A stretch of 64,000 nt of DNA from Chthoniobacterales bacterium. Its GTDB lineage: Bacteria; Verrucomicrobiota; Verrucomicrobiia; Chthoniobacterales; JACTMZ01. How positions within the stretch are numbered: position 1 is the stretch's first letter; each line of letters starts with the position of its first letter. The notes beneath the pieces were generated by a model. It saw only the letters and a program-made list of their open reading frames with translations, had not been told where the DNA came from and made no database searches. Positions 35,928 through 44,416 of this stretch are shown here, piece by piece. Made by a program: the position numbers and the translations under genes. The DNA lies in NCBI GenBank assembly GCA_018402585.1, contig JAGYIO010000003.1, positions 1-64,000 of the forward strand, written 5' to 3'.

Positions 35928-37097
35928 TCACTCCGCCTTGGCCGCCGCCAAAGGCTGCGCCTTGGACGTGATGTCCTCCGGCGCGAAATCATTCTGCAGC
36001 GCAATGACCCGCATGCCGGGTTGACCAAAGTCGATGGCTTTCAGATCGACCACCTGAATCTCCAGCCCGGTGTAGGTCCGGATGTAAGTCTTCAGATTCG
36101 TCCGGTCATGCGCCACGGCCCACTCGGTGGTGTCGGTGTTGACCAGCTTAGGCTGGCCGGCCGAAGTGAGGAATCCCTTCGTATTCGGAGTCTGATCGGC
36201 CGTGTTGCTTTGGATCGCGCCGTTGAAGATGTCGAACGTGTTGAGCACGTGGAAGCCGAGGTTGACCGTGTCGGACGCCGTCGCACCCGGAGTGGCCCAG
36301 CTCGAGAAGAGCGCAGCGCGGACGAAACGCGAGGGTGGCGTCATGTCGCCGGGCAAGCCGACGGCGCCGCTGCCCTGCCCGTAGTTCACCGCAGTGAATT
36401 TGCCCAGTGTGCGCTCGGCCACATTGACCGGCGAAAGGTCGACGTAGTTGCTCACGTTGATCTCCTGCCAGTTGTAAGGCGGCGAGTTGGTCAGGGTGCC
36501 GAGCGGCGCATCATGGATGCTCAGCTTGCCGCCGACGTATTCGGCAATGACCACCTTGTCCGTGCTGTCACCGATCCAGTAGTGGACCGCCAGGACTTCC
36601 TTGAAAGGCACAAACTCCTGCTGCGCCACGTAGACGTCGTTCTGTAAAGCCGCCACGGCTTCATCCACGGAGGAGCAATTGGCCAGGAGATAACTCAGCA
36701 CTTCCCAGCTGCCGATCGACTTGTCCGCCGGCGCCGCCTCGGGATCGAGATACTGCGTAAAACCCGGCAGATAGAGCATGCCGAGAGCCAGGCCCTTTTC
36801 ATTCTGACCATCCGCCACCAGCGTCGGGGCGACATCGACGTTCAGTCCGACGAAACCGTATTTGGCCGTCCACTTTTTGCCCGGCTTTCCGCCGGGGGCC
36901 GTGCCGGTGAAGTCCGTGCCGCGCGGCACGACGAGCACCTTCGAATTGAACGGATACCCGAACTCCATGGAGCGGAAATAAATCTGCGCGCCGTCGTTGG
37001 ATTTGATTTGGAACGCCGTGCAAGCCACAGCGGGGCTGGGAATGCTCAGTGCCAAACAGGCCACCAAGCCGGCCAAGGGGTGTCGGAGTTTTTGCAT
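35928..37097 (-). CDS. Secreted linear amide C-N hydrolase (choloylglycine hydrolase family), paralog 2
   Basis: A 389-residue exported Ntn-type amidase. The signal peptide ends AVA after residue 25, directly before the nucleophile Cys26 (CTAFQIKS). In mature numbering Arg17 is kept (FRSMEFG) but position 20 is Glu instead of Asp. The Asn is in LTNSPPYNW and the Arg in TPPSRFVRAA. ATG 37097 is taken because the signal starts there; the frame is open further upstream without homology. It lies 184 bp downstream of a beta-barrel gene and probably belongs to the OMP-amidase-OMP-amidase run starting at 40133. Confidence 0.87.
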   Translation of the reverse strand: MQKLRHPLAGLVACLALSIPSPAVACTAFQIKSNDGAQIYFRSMEFGYPFNSKVLVVPRGTDFTGTAPGGKPGKKWTAKYGFVGLNVDVAPTLVADGQNEKGLALGMLYLPGFTQYLDPEAAPADKSIGSWEVLSYLLANCSSVDEAVAALQNDVYVAQQEFVPFKEVLAVHYWIGDSTDKVVIAEYVGGKLSIHDAPLGTLTNSPPYNWQEINVSNYVDLSPVNVAERTLGKFTAVNYGQGSGAVGLPGDMTPPSRFVRAALFSSWATPGATASDTVNLGFHVLNTFDIFNGAIQSNTADQTPNTKGFLTSAGQPKLVNTDTTEWAVAHDRTNLKTYIRTYTGLEIQVVDLKAIDFGQPGMRVIALQNDFAPEDITSKAQPLAAAKAE

Positions 37098-37281
37098 AAG
37101 TCTGAAGGATCGGAAACTGCCGTCCGTGCCACAAGGAAATAGGCCGGATGCATGGGAACAAAAGGAAACGAAGTTGACGAAGTAGGAACGGACTAACCCA
37201 GTAAAACTCTTCTTCGTGGCCTTCGTTATCTTATGTTCAACGCGCGTGCCCCCGCCCCGCATCGCCCTGTGCGTAGGCACG

Positions 37282-38055
37282 CTAAAACTCAAAGCTCAGA
37301 CCGATAATCGGGCCGTGCGTGGTCACGTCGTAGCGGAACCCCGCCTGATCGTATTCGTATCCGAGCGCACGGTAACCGACAACCACAGCGAACCATCGGC
37401 TGATCTGCGCGCCGACCCCGGCCAGCGCCTGCCACGTCAGTTCCGAATTCGCCCCGAAGCCGCCGATGTCGCCACGAATGGGGATGAACAGCCAGTGGGT
37501 CAGATGCGTCTGCGTGCGCAGGCCGATCACCGGATCGACCCAAGTGCGGCTCCAATCTCGCGATTTACCCGGCAAGAGTCCCGGGGTCAGGTCGGCGTCC
37601 AAGCCCAGCGAAGCCAGACGGAACCCGCCCAGTAAAGCCATGGTGAAGGCCTTGGTGTCGATGACGCGATAGCCGAGATAACTGGTCCAGAAAACTTCGT
37701 AAGCCTTGGTCTTCAGCTCCCCGAAGAACGGCTGTGTTTCGCTCGTTGACGACTTAACCTGGGCATAGACGAGGTCGTTTTCCAGGCTCCAGCGCTCGTA
37801 AGCCACCTCGATGTCGAGCATGGCGCCCAACGACACGTCGGGGGCCACTTTGGAGAAACTGACATTGGCATCCCTGCTCAACGGACCGGCCCCGACGCTT
37901 CCGCTGGTCGAGGGCAGCCAAGCGTAGGGCGTGATGCGGAAACGCCACGGCGAGTCCGACGCCTTCCCGCGCTCATCGATCACTGCGGGCTGTTCGGGAG
38001 AGCCCGCGAAGACCAGCACTGGACAGCAGACCGCGAGCAGCAGGAGGCTTTTCAT
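37282..38055 (-). CDS. Predicted outer-membrane beta-barrel protein
   Basis: A 257-residue exported protein: signal to about residue 18 (VLVFAG), then alternating strands such as WRFRITPYAWLP, IEVAYERWSLENDLVYAQ and FAVVVGYRALGYEY, ending in GLSFEF with a terminal Phe. This is the pattern of small outer-membrane barrels. It sits between amidase paralogs 2 and 3, 93 bp after paralog 3, so it may pass their substrate or product. No named family is assigned. Confidence 0.75.
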   Translation of the reverse strand: MKSLLLLAVCCPVLVFAGSPEQPAVIDERGKASDSPWRFRITPYAWLPSTSGSVGAGPLSRDANVSFSKVAPDVSLGAMLDIEVAYERWSLENDLVYAQVKSSTSETQPFFGELKTKAYEVFWTSYLGYRVIDTKAFTMALLGGFRLASLGLDADLTPGLLPGKSRDWSRTWVDPVIGLRTQTHLTHWLFIPIRGDIGGFGANSELTWQALAGVGAQISRWFAVVVGYRALGYEYDQAGFRYDVTTHGPIIGLSFEF

Positions 38056-38148
38056 AGTGCCATTGCTTTTTCGGGCTTGGCCCTAAAGACAGCCCCGCGT
38101 TTGTCCCGACTTCGTGACCTTCGCTTCCTTTTGTTCAATAACCTGAGG

Positions 38149-39258
38149 CTATTTGACCGTCACCATTTCCGACGGCGTGAAGTTGACATGGTCCTGCGGG
38201 CCCATTTCGACGGTGACCATCTTGTCGCCGGCGGCTTGCAGGGCTTGGGCGAGATCGATGACGCGCACATTCGGGTTCCCGTAGGTTTTGAAGTGGTAGT
38301 GCTTCTTGGCCAGGTCGCTGACCACCGTCCAGGAGGTGTAGTCGGGGAATTTTTCCGAAACGCCGGCGGGGGGCTTGGCGACGCCGGGCGGGATGTCGAA
38401 GTTGTTGAGGAAATGGAACATCGTGCCCACGGCCTCGGCGCTAGTGGCCTGCGGCAGGGCGTTTTGCAGATAGAACGCCATGCGCACGAAGCGCGAAGGC
38501 GGGGTGAAGTCGCCGGGCAGACCGCGCGAACCGCCACCCATGCCGAAAGGCGATAGTTCGAGGTCGCCGATTTTCTGGTTCGCGGGATAGGCCGCGGACA
38601 TGTTCAGGTAGTTGTTGAGGTTGGTCAGCATCCAGGAGAATTCCGGGGCGTTGGTCAAAACGCGCACGGGGTTATCGTGCACGACGAGTTCTCCGCCGCG
38701 AGGCTCGATGGTGATGCAGGCGCCGGTGGGATCCTGCACCTTGATGTGCAAGTCCGGCACGATGCCGAGGAGGTCGATCACCACGGGCAAGAGGGCGATC
38801 TTACCGATATTCGCCTTCACCTCGGCGACCGTGGCAAAATTGCTGAGAATCCACGCGGTGACTTGGGCGGGCGCGAGGCCTTTGGCCGAGTTTTCCGGTG
38901 TCGCCTCGGCGTATTGCGCGAAGCCGGGGAAGTAAAAGAGGCCGACGTTGAGGCCTTGGTCGTTCAGACCGTCGATCAGCATGTCATAGTTCGTGGCGGC
39001 GGTCGGGCCGACAAAACCATATTTCGATTTCCATTTGAGGCCGTTCTTGCCGGTGGAGGTCAGTCCGGTGAATTCGGACCCGGCCGGCCAGACGGCGAGC
39101 ACGGAATTAAGGGGTTCACCGAACTCGAGTGTGCGTCCGACGGCCACGCCGCCGTCTTTGGCGGTGAGTGCCCCGCCGGTGCAGGCGAGCGCGGGTTGGT
39201 TGGCAAAAAGCATCGCTGCGAGAGCGAGCACTGCGGGCAGAACTTTAGGTGTTTTCAT
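38149..39258 (-). CDS. Secreted linear amide C-N hydrolase (choloylglycine hydrolase family), paralog 3
   Basis: A 369-residue exported amidase. The signal ends ALA at residue 25, then Cys26 starts the mature enzyme (CTGGALTAKDGG). Arg17 (GRTLEFG) is kept, position 20 is Glu, the Asn is in LTNAPEFSW and the Arg in TPPSRFVRMA. It shares the PGDxTPPSRFVR loop with paralog 2, so these two are the closest pair. It begins 47 bp after the outer-membrane gene at 39306 and is followed by another one, suggesting one transcript. Confidence 0.87.
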   Translation of the reverse strand: MKTPKVLPAVLALAAMLFANQPALACTGGALTAKDGGVAVGRTLEFGEPLNSVLAVWPAGSEFTGLTSTGKNGLKWKSKYGFVGPTAATNYDMLIDGLNDQGLNVGLFYFPGFAQYAEATPENSAKGLAPAQVTAWILSNFATVAEVKANIGKIALLPVVIDLLGIVPDLHIKVQDPTGACITIEPRGGELVVHDNPVRVLTNAPEFSWMLTNLNNYLNMSAAYPANQKIGDLELSPFGMGGGSRGLPGDFTPPSRFVRMAFYLQNALPQATSAEAVGTMFHFLNNFDIPPGVAKPPAGVSEKFPDYTSWTVVSDLAKKHYHFKTYGNPNVRVIDLAQALQAAGDKMVTVEMGPQDHVNFTPSEMVTVK

Positions 39259-39305
39259 TGAGTTATGTCTATTGGGTTTGAAATAAGCGGAAAAAACGCC
39301 GTTGT

Positions 39306-40133
39306 CTATTCAGGAAACATCGGAGTGAAGCTGACACGCATGCCCCATTGCTGACCGGGCACGGGCGACTGAGCATAGTATTGTAGCTCCAAGGCAATTT
39401 GCACCGGGAGTTTGCCGAGTTTGAAGACTTGGCTGACTCCGGAGTTGAAGGAAATCGTCCAGTCCTGGTCGGCCTCCTCGCTGATCCAGTTGTAGGACGA
39501 TTCGCTGTCCACCGAGATGGTCGTTGCCGTTTTGAAGGTGTGAGCGATGAAGGGCTGGACATACGTCGTGTTGTAATCGCCCGGCCCGGCCACGCGCCAG
39601 TTTTGCGTGACGAGCGAACCGATGGTCCATCCGTCGCGCTGCCACAAGGCGACGCCGGTGGGACCGAGGGTCATGACATCGCCGCCCAACCGGCGCTGCG
39701 TGGCGGTGGGTAGAATTGCGGTGGGGCCGATTCCCCAAATAATCCCGAGCGGCCCGGGCGCCATCGGCGAAATGAATGTTTCCAGCTCAAGATCCCCCAA
39801 CCCACTGACATAGCCTGGCCCATACACATTGCTCGTCGAGATAAAGGGCAAGACAGGGCGCACGATATAATTCCACTCTGGCGTGATGTGCAGCGGAATC
39901 ACCGGCTGGAAATTGAGCAGATAAAGCGTCCCGTTGTTCGCTCCCACGCCGAAGTCGAAGTTGTTTTGGAACTGCACGCTGATCAGATCCGCCACGGGAT
40001 TCTGCAGTTTCACGGCCAGAGCCGCGGTATCTGTCGGCGCAGCGGACGAGGTGGTAACGGGAACAGGATCCGTGGCGAGCGCCGCCGTGGACATGGAGAA
40101 AACAAGGAGCGCACGGAGGGAGGGCGATTTCAT
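39306..40133 (-). CDS. Outer-membrane transporter-like beta-barrel protein
   Basis: A 275-residue protein with a signal peptide (to about residue 20, AALAT) and strand-rich sequence: ISVQFQNNFDFGVG, WNYIVRPVLPFIS, GIGPTAILPTAT, WRVAGPG. This resembles the neuromedin-U/phenol-degradation-type outer-membrane proteins found near catabolic genes. ATG 40133 begins the signal. It appears to be the first gene of the OMP-amidase-OMP-amidase run. Upstream is a 225-bp repeat copy, so its promoter must lie in the 117 bp between 40134 and 40250. Confidence 0.75.
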   Translation of the reverse strand: MKSPSLRALLVFSMSTAALATDPVPVTTSSAAPTDTAALAVKLQNPVADLISVQFQNNFDFGVGANNGTLYLLNFQPVIPLHITPEWNYIVRPVLPFISTSNVYGPGYVSGLGDLELETFISPMAPGPLGIIWGIGPTAILPTATQRRLGGDVMTLGPTGVALWQRDGWTIGSLVTQNWRVAGPGDYNTTYVQPFIAHTFKTATTISVDSESSYNWISEEADQDWTISFNSGVSQVFKLGKLPVQIALELQYYAQSPVPGQQWGMRVSFTPMFPE

Positions 40134-40250
40134 GCGACGTAAATTCTTTCCACCCCCGCAAAAATGTAAATCCAGAATTTTCTCCCGGTTGATCGCGTGC
40201 ACGTTTTGAGGGGCTTTTACTCATTGGCTTTGCTGGCCACAAAACCACCC

Positions 40251-40475
40251 TTAGCCGTAACCATGCAAAACATTCTGCCATTTCTGGCACGGCAACAGAG
40301 GCGCGTCTGGGCGAGAGTTGACTAACTATTTGGTGAGCGAGGTGGCACGTGGCCAAGGGGGCACGGGCGTCCCGCCCGTCACGACCCGACAACACGGCCG
40401 GGACGGCCGTGCCCCCTGGACAAACCGAACCAAGCCGCGCTTTTATTGCCTCTTCAACTGCATGGTTACGGCTAA
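40251..40475 (+). repeat. Copy C of the ~225-bp dispersed repeat (best-preserved)
   Basis: Perfect 17-bp terminal inverted repeats: TTAGCCGTAACCATGCA at 40251-40267 and its complement at 40459-40475. Inside are a aaaacattctgcc block, actatttggtgagcg, a GC-rich palindromic core (gggggcacgggcgtcc / ggacggccgtgccccc) and a ttattgc tail. It has no coding capacity that looks real, so it is a non-autonomous (MITE-like) element or large extragenic palindrome. Copy D starts where it ends, sharing TAA. Confidence 0.9.
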
Positions 40476-40706
40476 GCCGTAACCATGCAAAACATTCTGC
40501 CACTTCTGGCACGGCCACAGAGGCGCGCGGGGGCGAGAATTGACTAACTATTTGGTAAGCGAGTTGGCAGGTGGCCAAGGGGCACGGGCGTCCCGCCCGT
40601 CACGATCAAACAACATCAAACAACACGGCCGAGACGGCCATGCCCCCTGGAAAAACCGAGCCAAGCCGCGCTTTTATTGCGTCTTCAACTGCATGGATAC
40701 GGCTTA
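40473..40706 (+). repeat. Copy D of the ~225-bp dispersed repeat
   Basis: Directly joined to copy C in the same orientation, 234 bp. Ends are TAAGCCGTAACCATGC and GCATGGATACGGCTTA (one mismatch). A duplicated atcaaacaac in the core makes it longer. It ends 14 bp before the start codon of the alpha/beta hydrolase, so any promoter for that gene must lie in the repeat. Confidence 0.9.
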
Positions 40707-40720
40707 GACTGCACCCAACG

Positions 40721-41623
40721 ATGAAACGCACCCTTCTTGCCCTCACCACCGCTGTTTTTGGCACCACCATACCTTTGACGCTGCAAGCAGACTTCAAACC
40801 CGAAGTGAAATTCGCGGAAGTCAACGGGGTCAAACTGGCCTACTACATCCGCGGCGAAGGTGAACCGCTGCTCATGATCAACGGGTTCGTTTCCAGCATG
40901 AGTTTGTGGGATCCCCTCATGCTCGAGACCTTGGCCCAGCAGCATCAGCTGATCCTCTTCGACAACCGCGGCGTGGGCCTGTCCACCGACACGAAGGAAA
41001 ACAACACGACCATCCGGCAGATGGCCGACGATGCCGCCGGGTTGATCAAAGCCCTCGGCCTCAAGAAGACGAACATCCTTGCCTACTCCATGGGCGCGCG
41101 GATCGGACAGCAGCTGCTCATCCGGCATCCCGACCTGGTAAACAAAGCCGTGCTCTGCGCCGCCGATCCGGGCGGTAAATATGATGACCCGGCGGCGCCG
41201 GATGTGGAAGCCAAGCTCAACAATCCCGACGCGCCCAAGATGGAAAGACTGGCGCTCACCGTCCCCGACACCGCGGCCGGGCAGGCCGCGTTGAAAGCCG
41301 CACTGGCACGAATCAAGGCGGCTGTTGCGTCGGGTATCATTCCCGACGATTTCGACGTCTCCAAACAGACCACCGAGCGTCAGGACCGCGCCCGCACCAC
41401 GCTGTGGAAGGCGGACAACAGCAACTTCGAGAACCTGAAAAACATCAAGGTGCCCGTGCTCATCACCGACGGGCGTTACGACGCCATTGATCCGCCAAAA
41501 AACTCACTCATCATCGCCAACCAAATCCCTTTCTCCTGGCTGGCCTTCTTCGACGGCGGCCATTCGTTCCTCTACACCTCCCCGAAGCACTTCGCCGACA
41601 CGGCCAACGCGTTCCTACAGTAA
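40721..41623 (+). CDS. Exported alpha/beta hydrolase
   Basis: A 300-residue alpha/beta-hydrolase-fold protein with a signal peptide (ends LTLQAD near residue 23). The oxyanion region INGFVSSMSLWD, the nucleophile elbow AYSMGAR (Ser), an acid near ITDGRYDAIDPP and the His in FFDGGHSFL make a full triad. It resembles arylesterase/lactonase/haloperoxidase-type enzymes, which include quorum-signal lactonases, but the substrate is not readable. ATG 40721 is used; the frame extends upstream only into repeat copy D. Confidence 0.85.
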   Translation: MKRTLLALTTAVFGTTIPLTLQADFKPEVKFAEVNGVKLAYYIRGEGEPLLMINGFVSSMSLWDPLMLETLAQQHQLILFDNRGVGLSTDTKENNTTIRQMADDAAGLIKALGLKKTNILAYSMGARIGQQLLIRHPDLVNKAVLCAADPGGKYDDPAAPDVEAKLNNPDAPKMERLALTVPDTAAGQAALKAALARIKAAVASGIIPDDFDVSKQTTERQDRARTTLWKADNSNFENLKNIKVPVLITDGRYDAIDPPKNSLIIANQIPFSWLAFFDGGHSFLYTSPKHFADTANAFLQ

Positions 41624-41631
41624 AAGAGTAG

Positions 41632-41682
41632 AAGCGGCATCTTGCCGCTTATCGTCCAAGGTTAAGCGGCGGGGACGCCGCT
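41632..41682. repeat. Two short hairpins after the hydrolase
   Basis: aagcggca-tct-tgccgctt (41632-41650) and aagcggcggggacgccgctt (41663-41682) share the same stem ends. The second is followed by tgtactttttg, so it could terminate hydrolase transcription. Confidence 0.5.
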
Positions 41683-41767
41683 TGTACTTTTTGACTGCGA
41701 CTGCAGTGTTTCAGCTGAGGCCGAATCCGGTTTGCGGGACGTAGTTCCACAGGCTAAAGATATCATC

Positions 41768-41956
41768 ATGAAATTTGTCACCTTGATTACCCGCGATGAG
41801 GACGGGATGTGGATCGTCGAATGTCCGGCCATACCCGGTTGTGTGAGCCAAGGCAAAACCCGCGCCGAAGCGCTCGAAAACGCCCGCGAAGCAGTCGCCG
41901 CCTGTCTCGGAGTCCGCGCGGAGCGCGGGATGCCCCGCACGGTGGAAACCGAATAA
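41768..41956 (+). CDS. hicB: HicB-type antitoxin
   Basis: A 62-residue protein with the HicB partial RNase-H fold: FVTLITRDEDGMWIVECPAIPGCVSQG and then ALENAREAVAACL. HicB blocks the mRNA-cutting toxin HicA. It lacks a C-terminal DNA-binding extension, like the short HicB group. The partner hicA gene next to it is broken (41974-42061), so this is an orphan antitoxin that could still neutralise HicA toxins from elsewhere. Confidence 0.85.
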   Translation: MKFVTLITRDEDGMWIVECPAIPGCVSQGKTRAEALENAREAVAACLGVRAERGMPRTVETE

Positions 41957-41973
41957 CTTCAAGTCGTGGCCTG

Positions 41974-42061
41974 ATGCCCTCGCTGCCTAAGGTCAGCGGA
42001 CGCGAGGTGGTCAAGGCGTGTGCCAACGACGGTCGAGGAATTCGTCGCTCTGCTTGATTAG
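41974..42061 (+). pseudogene. hicA: hicA toxin remnant with internal deletion
   Basis: The frame begins MPSLPKVSGREVVKAC, the standard HicA start, but after 18 codons the sequence jumps to another frame that reads TVEEFVALLD-stop, the usual HicA C-terminus. About 40-45 codons, including the catalytic His region (GSHxxxR), are gone. The remaining in-frame ORF is 27 codons (stop at 42055-42057). This is a clean internal deletion that removed the toxin's active centre. Confidence 0.8.
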
Positions 42062-42077
42062 GCTCGCGCGAGCACTC

Positions 42078-42144
42078 ATGGGGAACGGGTAGCCTGCCCG
42101 CCTTCAGACAGACAACACGGGCGGGACGCCGTGCCCCCTGGTCA
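42078..42144. repeat. Core-only fragment related to the dispersed repeat
   Basis: ggggaacgggtagcctgcccgcc ... acacgggcgggacgccgtgccccctgg resembles the palindromic core of the ~225-bp repeats without their ends. It lies in the 226-bp gap between the hicA remnant and the next TA pair; nothing else is seen there. Confidence 0.55.
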
Positions 42145-42287
42145 CGCACGAGATAGCTCACCCAAAAGCGGGTTACCCTTAAAACATGTTTCCCTCTGCC
42201 AGAGCATGGAAAACACCATTCCTCCGCATCGTTGTTGCTAAGGAATACAGTTTGCGGGGAAATCGGTCGCACCTTAGAATCTGTTTT

Positions 42288-42485
42288 ATGAGCGTTGAGC
42301 AACTCGAGCAGGAGGTGTCCAAGCTGGAGCGCGACCAGTTCGCACGCTTCTCCGCATGGTTCGAGCAGTTCCGCGCCGATGCTTGGGACAAGCAAATCGC
42401 CTGCGATGCGGAAGATGGTAAATTCGATGCCGTCTTCGCGGAGATCGACGGGGAGTTGCAGCGCGGCGAGATCCGGCCGCTGTGA
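42288..42485 (+). CDS. Antitoxin-like protein of a RelE/ParE-type module
   Basis: A 65-residue acidic protein: MSVEQLEQEVSKLERDQFARFSAWFEQF, then WDKQIACDAEDGKFDA. This pattern (helical N-terminus, W-D-x-Q-I) is typical of short antitoxins that precede ParE/RelE-type toxins. The toxin start overlaps its stop (gtga at 42482-42485). No DNA-binding motif is obvious. Confidence 0.75.
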   Translation: MSVEQLEQEVSKLERDQFARFSAWFEQFRADAWDKQIACDAEDGKFDAVFAEIDGELQRGEIRPL

Positions 42486-42748
42486 AGCACCTCGCCCGGA
42501 AATCTTTTTGGGAGCACTACGACCGGCTGCCGAAAAAGACCAAGGCGCTGGCCGATAAAAATTTCGAACTCCTCAAACAGGATCCTCGGCACCCCTCACT
42601 CCAGCTCAAAAAAGCCGGACGCCTTTGGTCGGCCCGGGTTGGCCGCGACTTCCGCGCCTTGGCTTACGACTCGGCACAAGGACTCGTTTGGTTCTGGATC
42701 GGCCCGCATGACGAATACGAACGCTACCTCGGCTCACTAGGTCGCTAG
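42482..42748 (+). CDS. RelE/ParE-type toxin
   Basis: An 88-residue basic protein with GTG start overlapping the antitoxin stop. The segments HYDRLPKKTKALADKNF, HPSLQLKKAG and SARVGRDFRALAY follow the RelE/ParE beta-sheet pattern, and IGPHDEYERYL matches the common C-terminal GxHDxY motif. It probably targets the ribosome or gyrase; the sequence does not decide which. Confidence 0.8.
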   Translation: MKHLARKSFWEHYDRLPKKTKALADKNFELLKQDPRHPSLQLKKAGRLWSARVGRDFRALAYDSAQGLVWFWIGPHDEYERYLGSLGR

Positions 42749-42766
42749 TTCGGCTTTTCAGGGGGA

Positions 42767-42815
42767 ACGGGCGTCTCGCCCGTTTTCAGAGCGCCATCAC
42801 GGGCGAGACGCCCGT
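42767..42815. repeat. Perfect 17-bp inverted repeat
   Basis: acgggcgtctcgcccgt (42767-42783) and its complement (42799-42815) around a 15-bp spacer. Each arm is itself nearly palindromic. It resembles the core of the dispersed repeat and could terminate the TA transcript. Confidence 0.65.
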
Positions 42816-42925
42816 GCCGCCAAAAGATCGGTCCGGCGCTAGGGCCCCTTCTGCGGCTTGGCCAGCGGCGCCGCTACATCCAACTCCGCGCTTCACCCCG
42901 GCCACGGACATGCTATGCGTCACCG

Positions 42926-44326
42926 ATGCCCAGATCCCCTCGCCCGGCTCTCATTCTGGCTCTGGCATTTTGTCTCTTGGGCTACGAGTGGTCCGCCGCG
43001 TTGGAGGGCGACTCCTCCTCCCCCCTGGTGGGGACAGCTGGCTCGCCCTCAAACCAAATGTCGCGGCCCGCTGCGGCGAGCGGGTCGTACCAAACGGCGG
43101 ACCTTGAGCCCGACACGGTCCTCTCGCGTATTTCTTCACTGCTCAAAACATCCGCCCAGCCTGTGGACCTCGAATTTTTCGTCGATTATTTCGGCGTCTT
43201 CCAAGGCAATCCGGTGGGCGGTCAATCGCAGGGTGTGGCCTATTCGCAATACCTGCCCTTCGGCTTCGTCTGGAGGGAGCCATTCGGATGGCGCGGGGGC
43301 GGACTTCGGGTTTCCGCCGTCTCCGGCGCGGGAAACAATCTTTCCGAGACGATCGGCAATGCTTTCACCGTCTCGCAGGCCTGGGATGGGAACACCTTGT
43401 TTCTTTATCAAGCTTACCTCGTGCAGAAGGCTTTCGATGACAAATTGGAAATCGGCATCGGCCGGGTTTCCGCTTCGCAATACTTTGCCACCCTTCCCGC
43501 CTTCGATTTGCTCGTTTCCGGCGGACTCAATTCCGTGCCCATCGGCCTCGAACTCAACTCGACCTTCACCGGCAGCGCCTCGGCTTCGTGGTTCGCGGGG
43601 GCGCGTTGGCTGCCGATGAAGGAGACCGTTCTCACCGCGGGAGTTTTCCAGGCCCGCGCCGACCTCGGACAAACCGGACCCTACGACGGCTTGGATTTCG
43701 GACTGGATCCGGACGATGGCACCTTCGGCGTGGTGGAAATCGCTTGGACTCCGCACTCGAAAGAATTCGCCTCCGTGCAGGAGGACCGGCAGTTCACCCG
43801 CGGCCGACGTGAGCTCAACGGCAACGGTGTCGGTTTTCCCGGCGTTTATAAACTCGGGGCCTATGTCTCGGACCAACCGCAGGTGTCCTACCCCGGCGGA
43901 TGGGGCGGAAGCCCTTTCGGCTTCTACGGGATCGGACAGCAAACGCTCTGGGAGCAAAGTCCGGGTCAAGCCAACACCTCGCAATTCTCCGTCTTCGGGG
44001 GCGTGGTCTGGTCACCACCGAGCGGCGTGACGCAAATGCCGGTGGACGGATTCGCCGGCACCGTCTGGCGCGGGCCGTGGAGCGCGCGTCCTCACGACCA
44101 TTTATACACATCATGGCAGATCGGCAGCTTCAGCGAGCCTTACGCGCAAAGTCAGGGGCAAAGTTCCGCCGGCGCCTTCGAGTCCGTGCTCAACGCGGGC
44201 TATATCATCCAAATCACCAAGGAATTCTCCGTGCAACCCGACATCCAATACATCATCCAGCCGGACGGCTTCGGCCAATACGGCAACGCGCTTGTGCTCG
44301 GGCTGCAGGTGACGATCGAGCTTTAG
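42926..44326 (+). CDS. OprB-type carbohydrate porin
   Basis: A 466-residue outer-membrane porin. After a signal peptide (LALAFCLLGYEWSAALEG) come strands such as FFVDYFGVFQGNPVGG, FLYQAYLVQKAF, LEIGIGRVSASQYFA and a long C-terminal barrel with YIIQITKEFSVQPDIQYIIQP, the OprB signature, ending GLQVTIEL. OprB porins pass sugars, matching the sugar-type MFS gene far upstream only loosely. Its last ~50 bp are copied at 45096-45147, after a toxin-antitoxin module. Confidence 0.88.
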   Translation: MPRSPRPALILALAFCLLGYEWSAALEGDSSSPLVGTAGSPSNQMSRPAAASGSYQTADLEPDTVLSRISSLLKTSAQPVDLEFFVDYFGVFQGNPVGGQSQGVAYSQYLPFGFVWREPFGWRGGGLRVSAVSGAGNNLSETIGNAFTVSQAWDGNTLFLYQAYLVQKAFDDKLEIGIGRVSASQYFATLPAFDLLVSGGLNSVPIGLELNSTFTGSASASWFAGARWLPMKETVLTAGVFQARADLGQTGPYDGLDFGLDPDDGTFGVVEIAWTPHSKEFASVQEDRQFTRGRRELNGNGVGFPGVYKLGAYVSDQPQVSYPGGWGGSPFGFYGIGQQTLWEQSPGQANTSQFSVFGGVVWSPPSGVTQMPVDGFAGTVWRGPWSARPHDHLYTSWQIGSFSEPYAQSQGQSSAGAFESVLNAGYIIQITKEFSVQPDIQYIIQPDGFGQYGNALVLGLQVTIEL

Positions 44327-44361
44327 AGCAATTCAAGAAATGCGGTGGCTCGCATGGTTTC

Positions 44362-44416
44362 GGCGCCGGGGACGGCGCCGCTACATTTAACTGTAGCGTC
44401 GGCGTCCTCGCCGACG
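44362..44416. repeat. Two GC hairpins in the porin-antitoxin gap
   Basis: ggcgccggggacggcgcc (44362-44379) and cgtcggcgtcctcgccgacg (44397-44416) with ctacattt/tgtagc between them. They may end porin transcription. The rest of 44327-44581 shows no gene. Confidence 0.5.
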
